DNA of 64,000 nt from Eonycteris spelaea (taxonomy: Eukaryota; Chordata; Mammalia; Chiroptera; Pteropodidae), in NCBI GenBank assembly GCA_003508835.1, contig PUFA01000027.1, positions 744,001 to 808,000 on the forward strand. The letters run 5' to 3'. Numbering within the stretch: position 1 is the stretch's first letter; each line of letters opens with the position of its first letter. Below, piece by piece: positions 9,346 to 20,790 of this stretch. Below the pieces are notes generated by a model, which saw only the letters and a program-made list of their open reading frames with translations, had not been told where the DNA came from and ran no database searches. The position numbers and the translations under genes are program-made.

Positions 9346-12180
9346 CAGTGACTAATGGGTGTACAATGCCAGTGGGGATGTGCTTGGTGGTAATGTGTTC
9401 GGTTGACACACAGGAGGACAAAATCAGCAGGATCATCTTAAGTATGACCAAATCAATGACTTTCATTAACCCAGTACTCCATTCGACTGAATGAACTTAG
9501 CACAGACTTGGGTGTTTTGGAACACTTGGAAGTGATTAAAGCCTCGCCTCTGGGTTAAAGCCTCTTGGGCTGGGAGTGAACAAACTTCAGGAGGCCCTGC
9601 TGTCTGCTGGTGTGGGATAGACGGATTAGGTTCACGGAATACAGGCAAATGAACATGCAAGTGGAAACCTGCACTCTTTAAGTTCAATGAAAGCAAGAAT
9701 CAAACTCATTCACTTATAGCCAGACTAAGAAGTCTTAATTTATTCAACCTGTGTCTCTAAGGATAATTTTTCATTTTCTTCATAATTAATTTCTATATTA
9801 ATTTTATTTCTTTGAAAATGATTGTGGATTGTTCAAAAACTTGTTTTGGTATTTTTATTAGCATCATGGAAAGTTAGAAATAGCCTTATGATCTGCAAAA
9901 CTGGTTTGAATTAGGTGCACAATTTTGAGTCCATCAAGTTGGAGAAAGATTTGAACTTTCCAGTACCAGTTTATCATCCTTTTTATAAAACAGGTATCAA
10001 CAAAAGAAAAGAGAAAGCTTGCCTCAACAATCCTATGCAAAGAGCCTCCCAGTTTGTTTTTTCTTTAATTATTGTCAGTCCTTGAGAAATGTACATATCT
10101 GTTGCAATAAGCAGGAGTTGTGGCATGCTCTGTGAAGATGGGCCAAACCTCCTGCAGGACTATGTGAATGGAATTCAGTATACACTGCAGACTAAAAATA
10201 TTGTAAGAGCATTCCACTCTTCTCATGTGACTTTTCTTTCTTTCTTATTCAGCTGTATTCAGATCTCTGTGGGGAGCAAGTGAGAGTCTGTGGATTCAAT
10301 GAAAAGTAAAAGCAGTGGAGGCTTCTACAGAGCCTTCTTCCCATCCTTCAAGGTCTTCATTTGTCTACAACACTTGATAGATCAGTTTAGTCCAGAATTC
10401 ACTGATAAAGGAAAGATATTGACTTGCACTATTGTGTAAATATAAAAAGCCCCAAATCAAAACCTCTGCCAGTGACCCCAAGCCCTAAGCTCTAGGAACT
10501 ATGGGACTGAGACAAGAAATTGTGAGAGTCAACAATGGCACTGACAACCAGACGTTACTGACTCAGACTGATTGGAAATTAAAGCACCAACCCCAGAGGA
10601 AAATTTGCAAAGAAATCAGGGAGTCCTCGGGTACTCTGTATTACCAAGCTCTTGTTCTTGCCCTGGCTGGATCATTATTAGCAAAGACAAGTAGAAAAAG
10701 TGCAAAATATTTTTGTAAGCTCTTCTTGCTATAAAAAAGTTGTCATTGACTAAGGTCTCATATGAAAAGCTGGGATGGGACTTGGATGATTTATATTGTT
10801 TTGCCTCTACTTCTGAATTGATGTGACTTTAGGGAATTCATATCACTTCTGGATATCTTTATTTGTTTTCATTAACTAAGAGTGAGGTAATCATATCTTC
10901 TTCCTTCGTAATCCTCCAAGACAGTTAGTTATCAGTCGGGCTATGGACTTTGCTATTCTGAGCAAAGAAGGCTCGGATGAAATTTAGAATAGTTTCCCCA
11001 CCTCGCTATTGTATTTTCCATTTCTTAAGAATCAGTGTAGTTTCTCTGCATCCAACAGACAACAGAGTAACACAGATATGTCCTGTCTTGTTTCTGGTAT
11101 CTTCTTTCTTTCCAAAACATTATTAGTGATTTCACCAATAGGAAAGCAGAGTCTGGGAGATTGGATTTGTCAGTTAACTTGCACTCCCTCTGCTGGTTAG
11201 AAGGCTTGTATTTTTTTCCAGGACTCCCAGGCTGTAAGATTAATTAATTAATAATTAACATATTTATTTATTTTCAATAAAGTTGAAAATTATGCATACT
11301 TTCTAGAACATAATCAACTTAGAAAGATTTGTGATATTGTATGTTTCCAGTATTTGGAAGAGTTGCCATTTTATTTGGCAAGAATGTGAAGTCCAAGTTC
11401 ATGAAACTAGGTTTTGTCAAGGTGGTGTTATCAAGGATTAGTGAATCTATCCAACTCCTACTTTCCAATGGCACATACAAATAAAGCACAATAAGTAATA
11501 CGTATCTGGCATTATGTGTCAACCACTGCCTTTAAAAACACTGACGGGGTAGCTCGTGCGCATGAGGGTAGTCTGATAAAAGCAGGCAGAACATTAAATC
11601 TGTTCAAATTCATAGATTCAGAATAATATGAAAAAAACCCTAAGTGGCCACCTTTAAGTGATGATAAAGAACCAATTCATTATTTGAACACTGGTAAATA
11701 AAAGGAAAAAAAAAACAACAACAAGCAATTATCCTGCCTTTTCTGTGTGAATTACTCTATTAATCTAAAGTAGATGAAAGAAGTATTTCTTTATATAAAT
11801 ATTCCAACCAATAAATGTCGAGGCAATGATAGAATTAGAATATTTCCATTTTGTAATCCCTAATCAATTAATGTATCAAGGCATCAAGCATCAAAGACTA
11901 CTAACATCACATACTGAGCTATATCACATGCCTCTTTATGAGAAAACACACCACCACCTGTGAACTTGGCAAAGGTATCAAACCTGAGTCTGATCAAGCC
12001 TTGATCCATGTGCCAGTCTGCAGGAAATACAGAGGACAGAGGAAGTACTGCATGCAGTTAGCAAAATCCATACTGTGGAAATCTCTACAGGCCAAATGTC
12101 CTGGGTTTTTCAACAGATAAAGTGTAAAGGAAAGAAATGGATAGAGAGGAAATCTCTAGAATAAAAATGACTTAGATATT
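9346..12180. other. unique sequence, no gene recognised
   Basis: About 2.8 kb without a convincing exon. 11236-11265 is an AT-rich stretch with several 'attaatta' homeodomain-type cores. A pyrimidine tract ending in 'cag' near 10230-10252 looks like a splice acceptor but no open exon with a donor follows. A-rich run at 11700-11722. It may hold regulatory sequence; conservation would decide. Confidence 0.45.
11184..11200 (-). promoter_or_regulatory. candidate CTCF-binding motif
   Basis: Minus strand reads CCAGCAGAGGG at 11186-11196, matching the core of the CTCF consensus (CCASYAGRKGG). The bases after the core (AGTGC) match less well. CTCF is a zinc-finger architectural protein that anchors chromatin loops. 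A single motif match is weak evidence of occupancy. Confidence 0.3.
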
Positions 12181-12475
12181 AATTTTTTTAAACAGCAATT
12201 CTTAATCAGAATATCTGAGGGACACTTTTGAGTGATAAAACTATGAAGAAACAGAAGGAATGATTATGATACTAGTTAGGTTGGTGCTTACTTCTGGGAA
12301 GAGGAAAGGTGTTGATTGGAATGGGACATGTGGAGGTGCTTCAGGGATGTCAGCAAAGTTGTATATCTTGACCTGGATGGTGGTTGCAGGATGCTCAACT
12401 TTCAGCAATTCATTAAGCTATGAATTTGTGTAGTTTTGGTTTCTATGTTTTTTAAATTATAACAAGTTTTTAAAA
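12181..12475 (+). mobile_element. old L1 3' end fragment
   Basis: 'ttctgggaagaggaaaggtg', 'tatatcttgacctggatggt' and 'caattcattaagctatgaat' occur in the order typical of the final few hundred bases of old mammalian L1 3' UTRs. The weak A-rich end lies at about 12460-12475. Family beyond 'L1M-like' cannot be assigned by eye. Confidence 0.6.
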
Positions 12476-12944
12476 TAGGCATCCAGAATGAGAAAGGGAC
12501 CTTCTCCCTATTACCTCTCCCTCTGCTTCCCGTTTCTCTCCCTCTCTTGTCTTTCTGTCTCTCTCATCATCATGATTATTCTTCCCAGTTGCTCGGCCCT
12601 CAGCTACCCTTTAGACCATAGCTTTTGGCACCTCCCTCGTGTAGTTAGGAAGAGGGAAGAGAAGAGAGAGTCCAAAAATCAGCTTCTTTTTTTGCTGGTT
12701 TTCAAGCTCTGCCAGATAAACTCAATTTTATCAGAGCTCATGTTGTATTAAGTATTTCCCAATGTATATTTTTGTACGTTTACATGATTTCATGTTTCTT
12801 TTAATCTAGTTTATCTTCTGTTATTTATACTTTAAAGAGTAGATTCAAAAAGGATGAGTAAATAAAGAGATGTTTAAGAAATAATTAATTTTGCTAAGTA
12901 CCTTCTATAAGCCATGTACCGGTTACTTTTCTTTACAGTAGTTG
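12476..12944. other. unique sequence with pyrimidine and purine tracts
   Basis: A pyrimidine-rich stretch at 12505-12570 is followed by a purine-rich one at 12648-12675. No domain is visible in the 87-codon plus frame at 12488-12751, which is low-complexity translation of those tracts. Confidence 0.4.
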
Positions 12945-13135
12945 TAGAAAATATTAGCTACCATTTATTGAGCATTGACTATGTACTAGGCAGTTTACAT
13001 ATTATCCTTAATCCTGCAAAGGACATATTATCTCAAAAAGTGGGAATCGGTATCTCTGTTTTACGGATAAGAGATGTGAAGTCCCGAAAGGTGAAATGAT
13101 TTACTCAAAGTCACACAGATAGTTACTTGTGAAAA
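12945..13135 (-). mobile_element. MIRb SINE
   Basis: Reverse-complement MIRb landmarks: 'accatttattgagcattgac', 'atgtactaggcagtttacat', 'tctgttttacggataagaga', then 'tcaaagtcacacagatagtt'. This covers the MIRb-specific 3' segment and much of the core. Non-coding relic. Confidence 0.88.
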
Positions 13136-13381
13136 TAAAAATAAACTCATCTCCTTCTGGCTCCAGTTTCTGCTCTTTTTCACCATGTAATGGTGACTGA
13201 ATATTGACTGACAACATGGAAGTTTTCATTATATAGTTAAAACGTCATTTTCTAAATTAACCTCATGATGAGATAATGGCACTGGACTTGAGAGTTAGTA
13301 TGAGCTATAACGTTTACTGTGGATGATGGTGTTTTGGGCTAGCTGTCCTTCCTGTCATGAGTGTAAAGCACAACTGTCATG

Positions 13382-13444
13382 GCATATATATATACATATA
13401 TACATATATACATGTATTTATGTATATATATGTATATATATATT
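13382..13444. repeat. (TATA)n/(TATACA)n microsatellite
   Basis: Alternating TA with interspersed C ('tatatacatatatacata') and the complementary form 'tatgtatatatatgtatata' to its right, so the tract is partly self-complementary and could extrude a hairpin. Confidence 0.9.
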
Positions 13445-14692
13445 AGATAAAATTATATCTGAGCATCATGAATTAAGCTAATTTTAGGGAAGACTTCCTG
13501 ATTGCCCTGCCAACTGTCACCTTTCCTTTTCTACCTTGGCCCTGCCTCACTTCAATTCGCTTCACTTCATTCATGATTTGCTTTTGTCTTATTACAGAAA
13601 TTTGATGTGTTGATAACACATTGATGATTTCTTGGTAAATCAGAGAAAAATGACTTTTCTTCTGAACTGCTAGGTATTGAAAAAGAACTGGAATACTTAT
13701 GATGAGAACTGACTCCATGTTACATTCAATCTCAGAACTTTTTGCTTTGGACGCATAGGAGACAGATAAGATCAGACTAAAACAAAATATATTCGTTTTA
13801 TTATAAAATTTTTCATATGACCTAATCCTCACCTAGAGAAAAGTTACTTGATGTTGGGAGTTCTTCTATTCTTCTATTCTATTTCCTGCACAGGAATAAC
13901 ACAGACAGGGGGATAAGAACTTGACTTTCTTGTTCAGTAGCAATCTTATGAGGAAAAACCTTTTATGTCATTAAAACTTTGCCCTTTTTATTACTCTCTT
14001 ACAGCTTTTTAACGACATTTGAAAAGGATTATGATTTTTTGGAAAGAATTGGTTTCTGATTCACTTAAGCATTAATGTATTGGCAAGGATTATTTCATCT
14101 GCACAAATGCAGCAGAAGAAACATTAACACAAATTATATGTGTATAAATCTTACTTTCATAAGGTATATTTTTTGTGTGTGTTTATGAAAGTGTGGCTAT
14201 TGCTGATAGTGGTTTTTGTTTTTTAAGAATCCAAATCACATGCACACACACCTCAAACAAAAACCTGTGCTTTTCTTGTTGAGTTTCTTCAGGAGAGAAA
14301 AAGTCCTTTAATATCTGGTAATGAGTCTGGCTATTTTTTTTATGCAACTAATTATAGATTTTTAAGGTGCTAAACATGACCCTGAGAACTATTTGTATGT
14401 TAACAGCTGGACTTACTGAATATTTCTAAAGCAATCAAGTTAAATATTTTCCTTTTGAAGAATCTGACTACCATTAGAGATACTTAGAACACTTCACAGA
14501 CATAGTAATAATAGGATATAGGTGTATGTATACCTAAAGATCAATTACAAAAGAAGAGTCCCAGGTTTTTGACCCTACTACACAAAGCGAAAGTTATTTG
14601 GCCAAGTGAGATGCTTAAGTAAGTGGGCGCAATAAAGAAAATCCCTTAACAATTAAAATACAGAGTTCCAAAAAGCAGTCATTCTTTGACAG
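13445..14692. other. unique sequence; open frame without recognisable product
   Basis: The 119-codon minus frame at 13473-13832 has no domain, signal peptide or repeat-derived motif, and no supporting splice context; it is best read as chance. Nothing else is recognised. Confidence 0.45.
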
Positions 14693-14869
14693 CCAGTGGT
14701 TCTTAACCCAGGTGTCCATTAGAATTACTGGGAGAGAATGTGCCAGAACGCTTTCAGTAAACACTGATGCCCATCCTCTTCCCAGGTCTCTAGGTGTGGA
14801 TTGCAGGCATCAGTATTTTCAAAAGCTCCCCAGATAATCTTTATGTTCAGCCAGTGTTGAAAACCACTG
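14693..14869 (+). mobile_element. MER5A non-autonomous hAT-Charlie DNA transposon
   Basis: The ends form terminal inverted repeats: 'cagtggttctt' at 14694 and 'aaaaccactg' ending at 14869. Internal landmarks include 'tccattagaattactggg' and 'gcatcagtattttcaaaagc'. The flanks give an approximate 8-bp target duplication, 'ctttgacag' (14684-14692) against 'ctttgcag' (14870-14877), differing by one inserted base, as expected for a hAT insertion. The element is about 176 bp, near full length for MER5A, and encodes no transposase. Confidence 0.88.
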
Positions 14870-14877
14870 CTTTGCAG

Positions 14878-15751
14878 GAAAATTTACAAATATGCCGCAA
14901 AGTCTGGGGAAATGTGGAATCATTATTCCTTGATTAGAAGGTCTGACTTATATATGAAAGGTAATCGATAGGTTTCCTCACTATCAATTTGTTTATTTCA
15001 TTTAGAAGGCATTGCTGCATGGAGGGGCTAGATGTGAAGGCTCCAAAAATATTTTGCCAGACATTTGTGGCACCACGGGTGTGGAAACTTTCAAAATGAT
15101 GTGTTTCCAGACTGCAGAAGGTTTATTCACTTGGGACAGTGTGAAACAAGTACTTCGGAGGTCTGGGAGAGCTTTTTACGTAAGGGTCTAGGGAAAGTGA
15201 ACCAGAAAAAGTTTTTCTTCTCCTTCATTTTTACTTTTTGAAATGTGTCGGTGGTGCCCAGACTGATCAAGAAATAATGATAGTCACATGAATTACCCAG
15301 AGTAATGCTTCCCCTAATGAATGACAGTTTGGTAGAAGCTCAAAGATCAAACTTTATATCGAAATTCTACCTGCATGTTCAAAGTCATCCTCTCCCATTG
15401 ATAATAGCTTTCAGTTTCTTTTGATACAGTGGGCATTTTGCTATGTTGGAGATACTTTGTTTGCTTAGTTTATCTAATATAAAACAAGGGTGGTGTGTGA
15501 AACATCTGCTTTCTGGACACTGTGGCATTTAATGAAAAAAGACCAACCTCTGTGGTTCATTCTAATTTATTAAAAGCCACCAGGCTTGGCTATACTACAG
15601 ATCCAACAATCTACTTCAACATTCAATGTAAACATTTTAATTACTATTTCTATCATTTGGCTTTCATTAAAAGTTAGAGAAAAATTTAATTTTTTTCCAT
15701 GAAGTAAATACTGGAAATCCCCTTTAAAAAACTGCGCTCTCTCACGCACGC
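14878..15751. other. unique sequence, no feature seen
   Basis: No coding signal or repeat family recognised between the MER5A copy and the microsatellite cluster. Confidence 0.45.
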
Positions 15752-15763
15752 CTCCCCCTCTCT

Positions 15764-15826
<63 letters not shown>

Positions 15827-15846
15827 CACACACACACACACACACA
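15752..15846. repeat. compound (TC)n(CA)n microsatellite
   Basis: A pure TC run of about 22 units ends at 15814 and passes directly into about 15 CA units with one 'cc' interruption. The TC strand is a polypurine-polypyrimidine mirror repeat (H-DNA capable) and the CA part can adopt Z-DNA. The same compound architecture recurs at 22294-22376. Confidence 0.97.
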
Positions 15847-15885
15847 GGGTTTTGATTTAAAAACAAAAAGAAAAATCTATAAACA

Positions 15886-15985
15886 AAAGAAAAACAAGAA
15901 GAACAAGGATAAGAATGGAAAAGAAAGAAGGAGGGAAGCAGGGAAAGAGGAAGAAAGGTAGAAAAGGAAAGGAAAAAGAAAAGTA
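15886..15985. repeat. purine-rich (GAAA/GGAA) low-complexity tract
   Basis: Nearly all A and G on the plus strand, lying between the compound microsatellite and the hexamer array. It makes a roughly 300-bp block of consecutive simple sequence just ahead of the L1. Confidence 0.85.
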
Positions 15986-15986
15986 C

Positions 15987-16051
15987 ATATATCTATATCT
16001 ATATCTATATCTATATCTATATCTATATCTATATCTATATCTATATCTATC
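15987..16051. repeat. (TATATC)n hexanucleotide array
   Basis: About eleven copies of a TATATC hexamer, nearly perfect. The final unit runs straight into 'ctatcttacaccac', which is the normal L1 ORF2 sequence (the L1 at 62630 also has 'ccctatcttacacc'). The array therefore seems to have grown out of the L1's own 'ctatct' at its 5' truncation point. Confidence 0.95.
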
Positions 16052-16177
16052 TTACACCACTCACAAAAAGTAAATTAAAATGAATTACAGATTTTAAACA
16101 TAAGACCTGATACCATAAAACCCCTAGAAGAAAGCAGAGGAAAGAAACTCCTTGACATTGCTTTTGGCAATAATGTT

Positions 16178-16498
16178 TTGGATATGACAAGAAAAGGACA
16201 AGCAACAAAAACAAAAATCAACAGGCGGGACTATATCAAACTAAAAAGCTTCTGCATGGCAAAGGGAACAATCCTCAAAATGAAAAGGCAACCTATGGAA
16301 TGGGAGAAAATATTTGCAAACTATATATTGTATAAAGGGTTAATATCCAAAATATATAAAGAACTCGTACACTTCAATCTAAAAGAAATCTCAAATAATT
16401 CAATTAAAAAATGGGCAGGGGACCTGAATAAACATTTTTACAAAGAAGATATAGAAATGGCTAATAATAGGTACATGAAAATGTGCTCAACATACTAA
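16178..16498 (+). pseudogene. L1 ORF2p C-terminal fragment (part 1)
   Basis: 106 codons in the ORF2 frame, with landmarks DYIKLKSFCMAKGT, KIYKELVHFN and HFYKEDIEMAN. These correspond to the region downstream of the RT domain in L1 ORF2p. The frame stops at 16498 where the parent protein continues, so this is a frameshifted remnant. The second part lies at 16742-17062 in a different frame. Confidence 0.85.
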
Positions 16499-16741
16499 TC
16501 ATCAAGAAAATGGAAATCAAAATCACAATGAAATGTCACCTCACACCTGGGTAGAATGGCTATCAAAAACAAAACAAGAAATGTGGATAAGATATAAAGA
16601 AAAGGGAATCCTTTTATACTGTTGGTGGGAGGGTAAATTTGTTTAGCCACTAAAGAAACAACATGTACGTTCTTCAAAAAATTAAAAATAGAACTACTAC
16701 ATCATCCAGCAATCTCCTTTCTGAGTATATATCCAAAAGAA

Positions 16742-17062
16742 ATGAAAACAGGGTATCAAAATAAGAATATTGAAAAGGTATCTGCATTCTCATGTTTTTT
16801 TACAGCATTATCTACAATAACTAAGATATGGAAACAATCTACATGTCAACAGATGAATGGACAAAGAAGGGTGATATACACACACACAATGGAATATCAT
16901 TCAGCCATGAGAAAGAAGGAAATCTTGCCATTAGCAATGACTCTAATGGACCTTGAGGGCATTATGCTTAGCGAGATAAGCCAGTCAGAAAAAGACAAAT
17001 ATTTTACGCTATCGCTCTTATGTAGAATCTTAAAAAGTCAAACTTCTAGAAACAGAGGGTAG
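16742..17062 (+). pseudogene. L1 ORF2p C-terminal fragment (part 2, to protein end)
   Basis: This frame contains MEYHSAMRKKEILP, LEGIMLSEISQSEKDKY and a terminal CRILKSQTSRNRG. It is the C-terminal end of L1 ORF2p, including the region after the cysteine-rich segment. The start methionine is internal and meaningless. The separation from part 1 reflects at least one indel. Confidence 0.85.
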
Positions 17063-17395
17063 AGTGGTGGTTAATATGGGCTGGGGTGGGGGAATTGGGG
17101 ACATGTTGTTAAAGGGTACAAACTTGCAACTAGAAGATGAAGAAATTCTGGAGATCTAATGCACAGCATAGTGGTTATAGACAATAATAATACTGTATGA
17201 AACACTTTAAAGTTGCTAAATGTTCTCACCACAAAAAAGAGATGATAATTATGTGATGTTGTTAGCTAAAGCTACATTGGTAGTCATATTGCAATATATA
17301 AAATATCAAATCAGCATGTTGTATACCTAAAGTTATAAAATGTTATATGTAAATTGTATCTTGAAAAAGTAAATAAACAGATTTTTTAAAAGCCC

Positions 17396-17952
17396 AGCAA
17401 TCCAAAAATCCAAAGGCAAAATTTAGATCCTAAGAACATGATAGAAAAGAGGAAGCTTTAAATTGATTCTGAAATTCAGAAATACCTTTTTGGTAAAGGA
17501 CTTCAAAAAAATATGATGAAATTTTCAAATGTTTTTTACATGTATTTTCCTGTCTGCTTTCAAAAAGATCTATGGTATCATATAAGGTGTGTTATTATAC
17601 AAAAACAATACAATTAGCATTGAAAACAGAACCTAGGCTATTTGATGGAAGTTAAAGGGAAAGGATGTTACCAGGAATTTGGGATAAATTGCTTAGTTCA
17701 TCTGGGCAACGAATTTGCTTTTAATTGTCTTGGAAATTAAGGCATGAAAGGCAACATGTTTTTCAGTGTTTTACCTTCCTCCCTCCCTTCCTGTCTCTTA
17801 ACAAAAAAAGAACATATAAAGTTGTCTTGTAGATGGAATTATTATAGGATTTACAATGAATTATAAATGTAAATGTTTTTAATAGTGGGCTTAAAATTTT
17901 TTTAAGGCATTGTACCATCACAACCCTCACTTTTGTTTCTGGTTTTGAAATT
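17396..17952. other. unique sequence, no feature seen
   Basis: A short CT-rich stretch lies at 17772-17798; otherwise no recognisable element. Confidence 0.4.
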
Positions 17953-18002
17953 CAGATACAGATATAGATACAGATATAGATATAGATATATAGATATATA
18001 GT
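17953..18002. repeat. (GATATA)n hexanucleotide array
   Basis: About eight irregular copies of GATATA/GATACA. On the plus strand this is the reverse complement of the TATATC array at 15987-16051, so the two arrays form an inverted pair around the L1. Confidence 0.9.
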
Positions 18003-18309
18003 CAGTAGGCGACATTGTCAAAAAAAAAGCTATAATATAATTTGATGAGTTCTTCTCAACTAACTCCAAGGGTCATTGTAAAGTTTTCTTTGACAGGATG
18101 TACATGAGCGTGTACTCCTCAACACTACTGGATAACATAAGCTACAACTTATTTTTCCTCCTACATGAGGAGTGTTAGTTGCAGTTGACACGTGTTTCTT
18201 GTTCTGATATGCAACTCTGTGTTATATGGTTAGTCTTAGTTGAAAGATAACTTCATATTCTAGTAAGTAGTAATGTATGATATCTTATTGGCTCTTCACA
18301 AAGCAGAGA

Positions 18310-18890
18310 ATGGGAACAAAATAGGATAGAAAAGTAGTGGTGAGGCGGGGGAGGGGGGTCATGGTAGTTGGTGGTAAAGACATTGCATATTACCTTGAGT
18401 GATTTAGGAAGCCATTGGAGGGTTTGGAATAGAGGAGATATAATCTGGCTTCTCTGTTAAAGGAGTCACCTTGATTACTGAGTTAAGAATAGACTGTAGA
18501 AGTCAAAGGCAGCAGCAGGAACGTGATTAGGGGAGATGATATAAGTTGGATCATAATGATGGAGGTGGAGAGAGATATTTTAAATGTAGAGGCAACAGGG
18601 TTTGGTGATGGACTGGATGTTTGAGAAAGAGAGAAAGTAGTTGAGAGTATAAGGTTCTGGCTTTGGAACAACCAAAACAATAGTACCCATTAACCGAGAT
18701 GAGGGAGAATCCTTGAGGAGCAGGTTTTAGAAGGCAGATTTGGGTTTTCTTTTCAGATGTCTTAGTTTGAGAAGCTTATTCAATTTCCAAGAGCAGAAGG
18801 CAGAACTTGATGGAGGACAGAATCAACATTTCAGGTAGTCTGGAGTTCAGTGGAGAGGGTAGAACTAAAGATAAGAATTTGGATCAGAAC
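18310..18890 (-). mobile_element. L2 (LINE2) fragment, C-terminal half of ORF2
   Basis: The plus strand reads as antisense L2. 'gaagccattggagggtttgg' (18409) is a hallmark. It is followed by 'aatagactgtagaagtcaaa' (18487), 'gcaacagggtttggtgatgg' (18592) and 'ctggagttcagtggagaggg' (18840), in the correct order of the L2 RT C-terminal domain. Frames are destroyed. Confidence 0.85.
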
Positions 18891-20439
18891 CAAATAGTGT
18901 GATATATTATGTTTCTATAGAATATTGACTAAAGCATTACTTATAAAAGGGTGACTTTTATATTATTTCTTTTTGACTTTTTTACTTTAGATTCAAGCTA
19001 TTATACTTTAAAATATTTAGCTGTTTTAATTTAATCTTTACCTATTTACTAGTATTTATTACAAGTATCTATGCTTTATGTATCTCCAGATTAACTCTAC
19101 CCTGGTTTCTAGCCCAGATGCTCAATATGTATTTGGGAATTACATGAATATTATGTCTTTGTTATCTTTAAAATGGAATCTAAAATGTCCTCTATATAGT
19201 TTTGTATGATTTGTGAATATCTCAAGTCTTAAATTTCCTCTAGAGAAACTAATCTCTCATATCTTATGAAGGGTATTGTGAAAATACAATTCAGGAGCTC
19301 AAGCAATCTATAACGTGAGGAAATCTCAGGCCAGAGGCCACTAATGAGCCTCCTTCCCACCCTGGTCTGCACACCAATCATAACCTAATGCAGAACTGAG
19401 GTCCTAGTAGTGCTTGGGATGGCAATGGGTCTAAAAGCTCTGGCCAAGTAAGCCCAAGATTAACCATGATAATACTCAAGAAGCTATAACTATCAAAGCA
19501 GGTCTGTGCACGTGGGTTAATAGGTGATGGCTTTAGGAGTTCTAGACCAAGTGCAATCAAAAGAACAAGTGAAGTGTCCATATACTTTGACTAATTAGCC
19601 CAGGTAAGGTTTGGAATAGTTCTTTACTGTGTTCTCCACGAACAGAGAAGATTTAGGATTTGGTTGGTTCTCTAAGATCACTCCAAGGTGGGACAGGAAT
19701 ATTCTGAGAGAGCCTAGGAATTAGAGGTAAAATAGTACTTGCCTGGACACTTTTTGGCATTTTGTATCTGATATCTTTGAATCCATTAAAGTCAGAAGGA
19801 AGATGGAACTTAAAGGAAAATGTAACTTCACCACTTGGATTCTGGCTTTCTGTACACCATTCCACTTAGCAATGGTTTACTGAATGCCTACTCTGTTTTA
19901 GGGACTGTGACTTATGAATTGGTTTTTGTTACTATTCATGTTAAGTGAAGTGTATAAATTTATTAAAAATTAGAAAATAATTCTTAATTACTGTTATGAT
20001 CATGAATTCAAAGCAGCCAACATCAATAGCAGTTTGGTTAACTATAAGAAAATTCTTCAAAGTGAAGTAAAACTAATCACTGAAACAGGATTTTAAAAGA
20101 CAATAAGTTGAAATAAAAAGTTTTGTTCCCATCTGTGACAAATAAATGAGTTCTTTACAGAGAAATATCCTTGTGTATTGCTATTAAAATACTATAAAAA
20201 TAGAAAAAAATGAATAAAATAATTAAATTCAAATAAGAAATATGTGATAAACATGAAAGACTTGAATGTTATTAGTAATTAAAATTTTGCAACTACAAAT
20301 GACCACAAAATACTATTTTTCCTGCTAACATTTTATGACTTGGGTTTTGTAACTTGTATCATTTTTATCCATCCAACTATCAGATGTCTTGAATGTGAAT
20401 TAACCAAGTAGATAAGAGGGTGAGGGTCTGAGAGGAGAG
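18891..20439. other. unique sequence, no gene recognised
   Basis: No repeat body is evident except a possible MIR scrap at 19868-19905 ('ttactgaatgcctactctgt'). Minus frames at 19378-19581 and 19653-19865 lack any domain or splice support. Confidence 0.4.
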
Positions 20440-20790
20440 CACTCTAGAGGTTTCAAATAGTACTCTGTGTTGAGAACTATATGAAAAGTTAAGCACAGCT
20501 GGAGTTTACAATGCAAGTGGGAGGAAAAGAGTGTAGGGTAAGGCAAAGTAGGAAGGGTCAAGATCATAGAAGACATTGAGTGTCCTCATGGTGAAGACCT
20601 TTGACTATATCTTGAGGATGACAAGGAGTAAGCAGAAAAACTTTTCTTAGGAGAAATCCCAGTCAGATAAGAGATTTAGGAAGGATATTTTGATCCTGCA
20701 GGCAGGGTGAGGCTAAAGACAGGATGACCACCCAAGTACTATAGGTGGTCCAGTGAGATGGGGGACCTTGAACCTAGCCAAGGAAGAAGG
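20440..20790 (-). mobile_element. L2 (LINE2) fragment
   Basis: The antisense L2 pattern includes 'gggtcaagatcatagaagac' (20556), 'atatcttgaggatgacaagg' (20607) and 'gataagagatttaggaagga' (20667). It corresponds to the segment partly overlapping and downstream of that in the 18310-18890 copy. The two need not come from one insertion. Confidence 0.65.

Larger units (their letters stand above)
16045..17395 (+). mobile_element. 5'-truncated L1 (end of ORF2, 3' UTR, A-rich tail)
   Basis: The element begins inside ORF2 at 'cttacaccactcacaaaa' and runs to the stop region near 17060. A 3' UTR follows with 'ctggggtgggggaattgggg', 'gatctaatgcacagcata' and 'aaatgttctcaccacaaaa', ending at the A-rich 'aaataaacagattttttaaaa'. 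The 3' UTR belongs to the same broad type as the outer L1 ending near 63815. 5' truncation is the usual outcome of target-primed reverse transcription. No target duplication is evident because the left edge is the expanded hexamer. Confidence 0.93.

Noticed and set aside
10225..10290. Splice-acceptor-like pyrimidine tract ending in 'cag'
   Set aside because: No open exon, donor site or homology follows, and such tracts are frequent by chance.
13473..13832. 119-codon minus frame
   Set aside because: Same reasons; residue composition is that of random AT-rich DNA.
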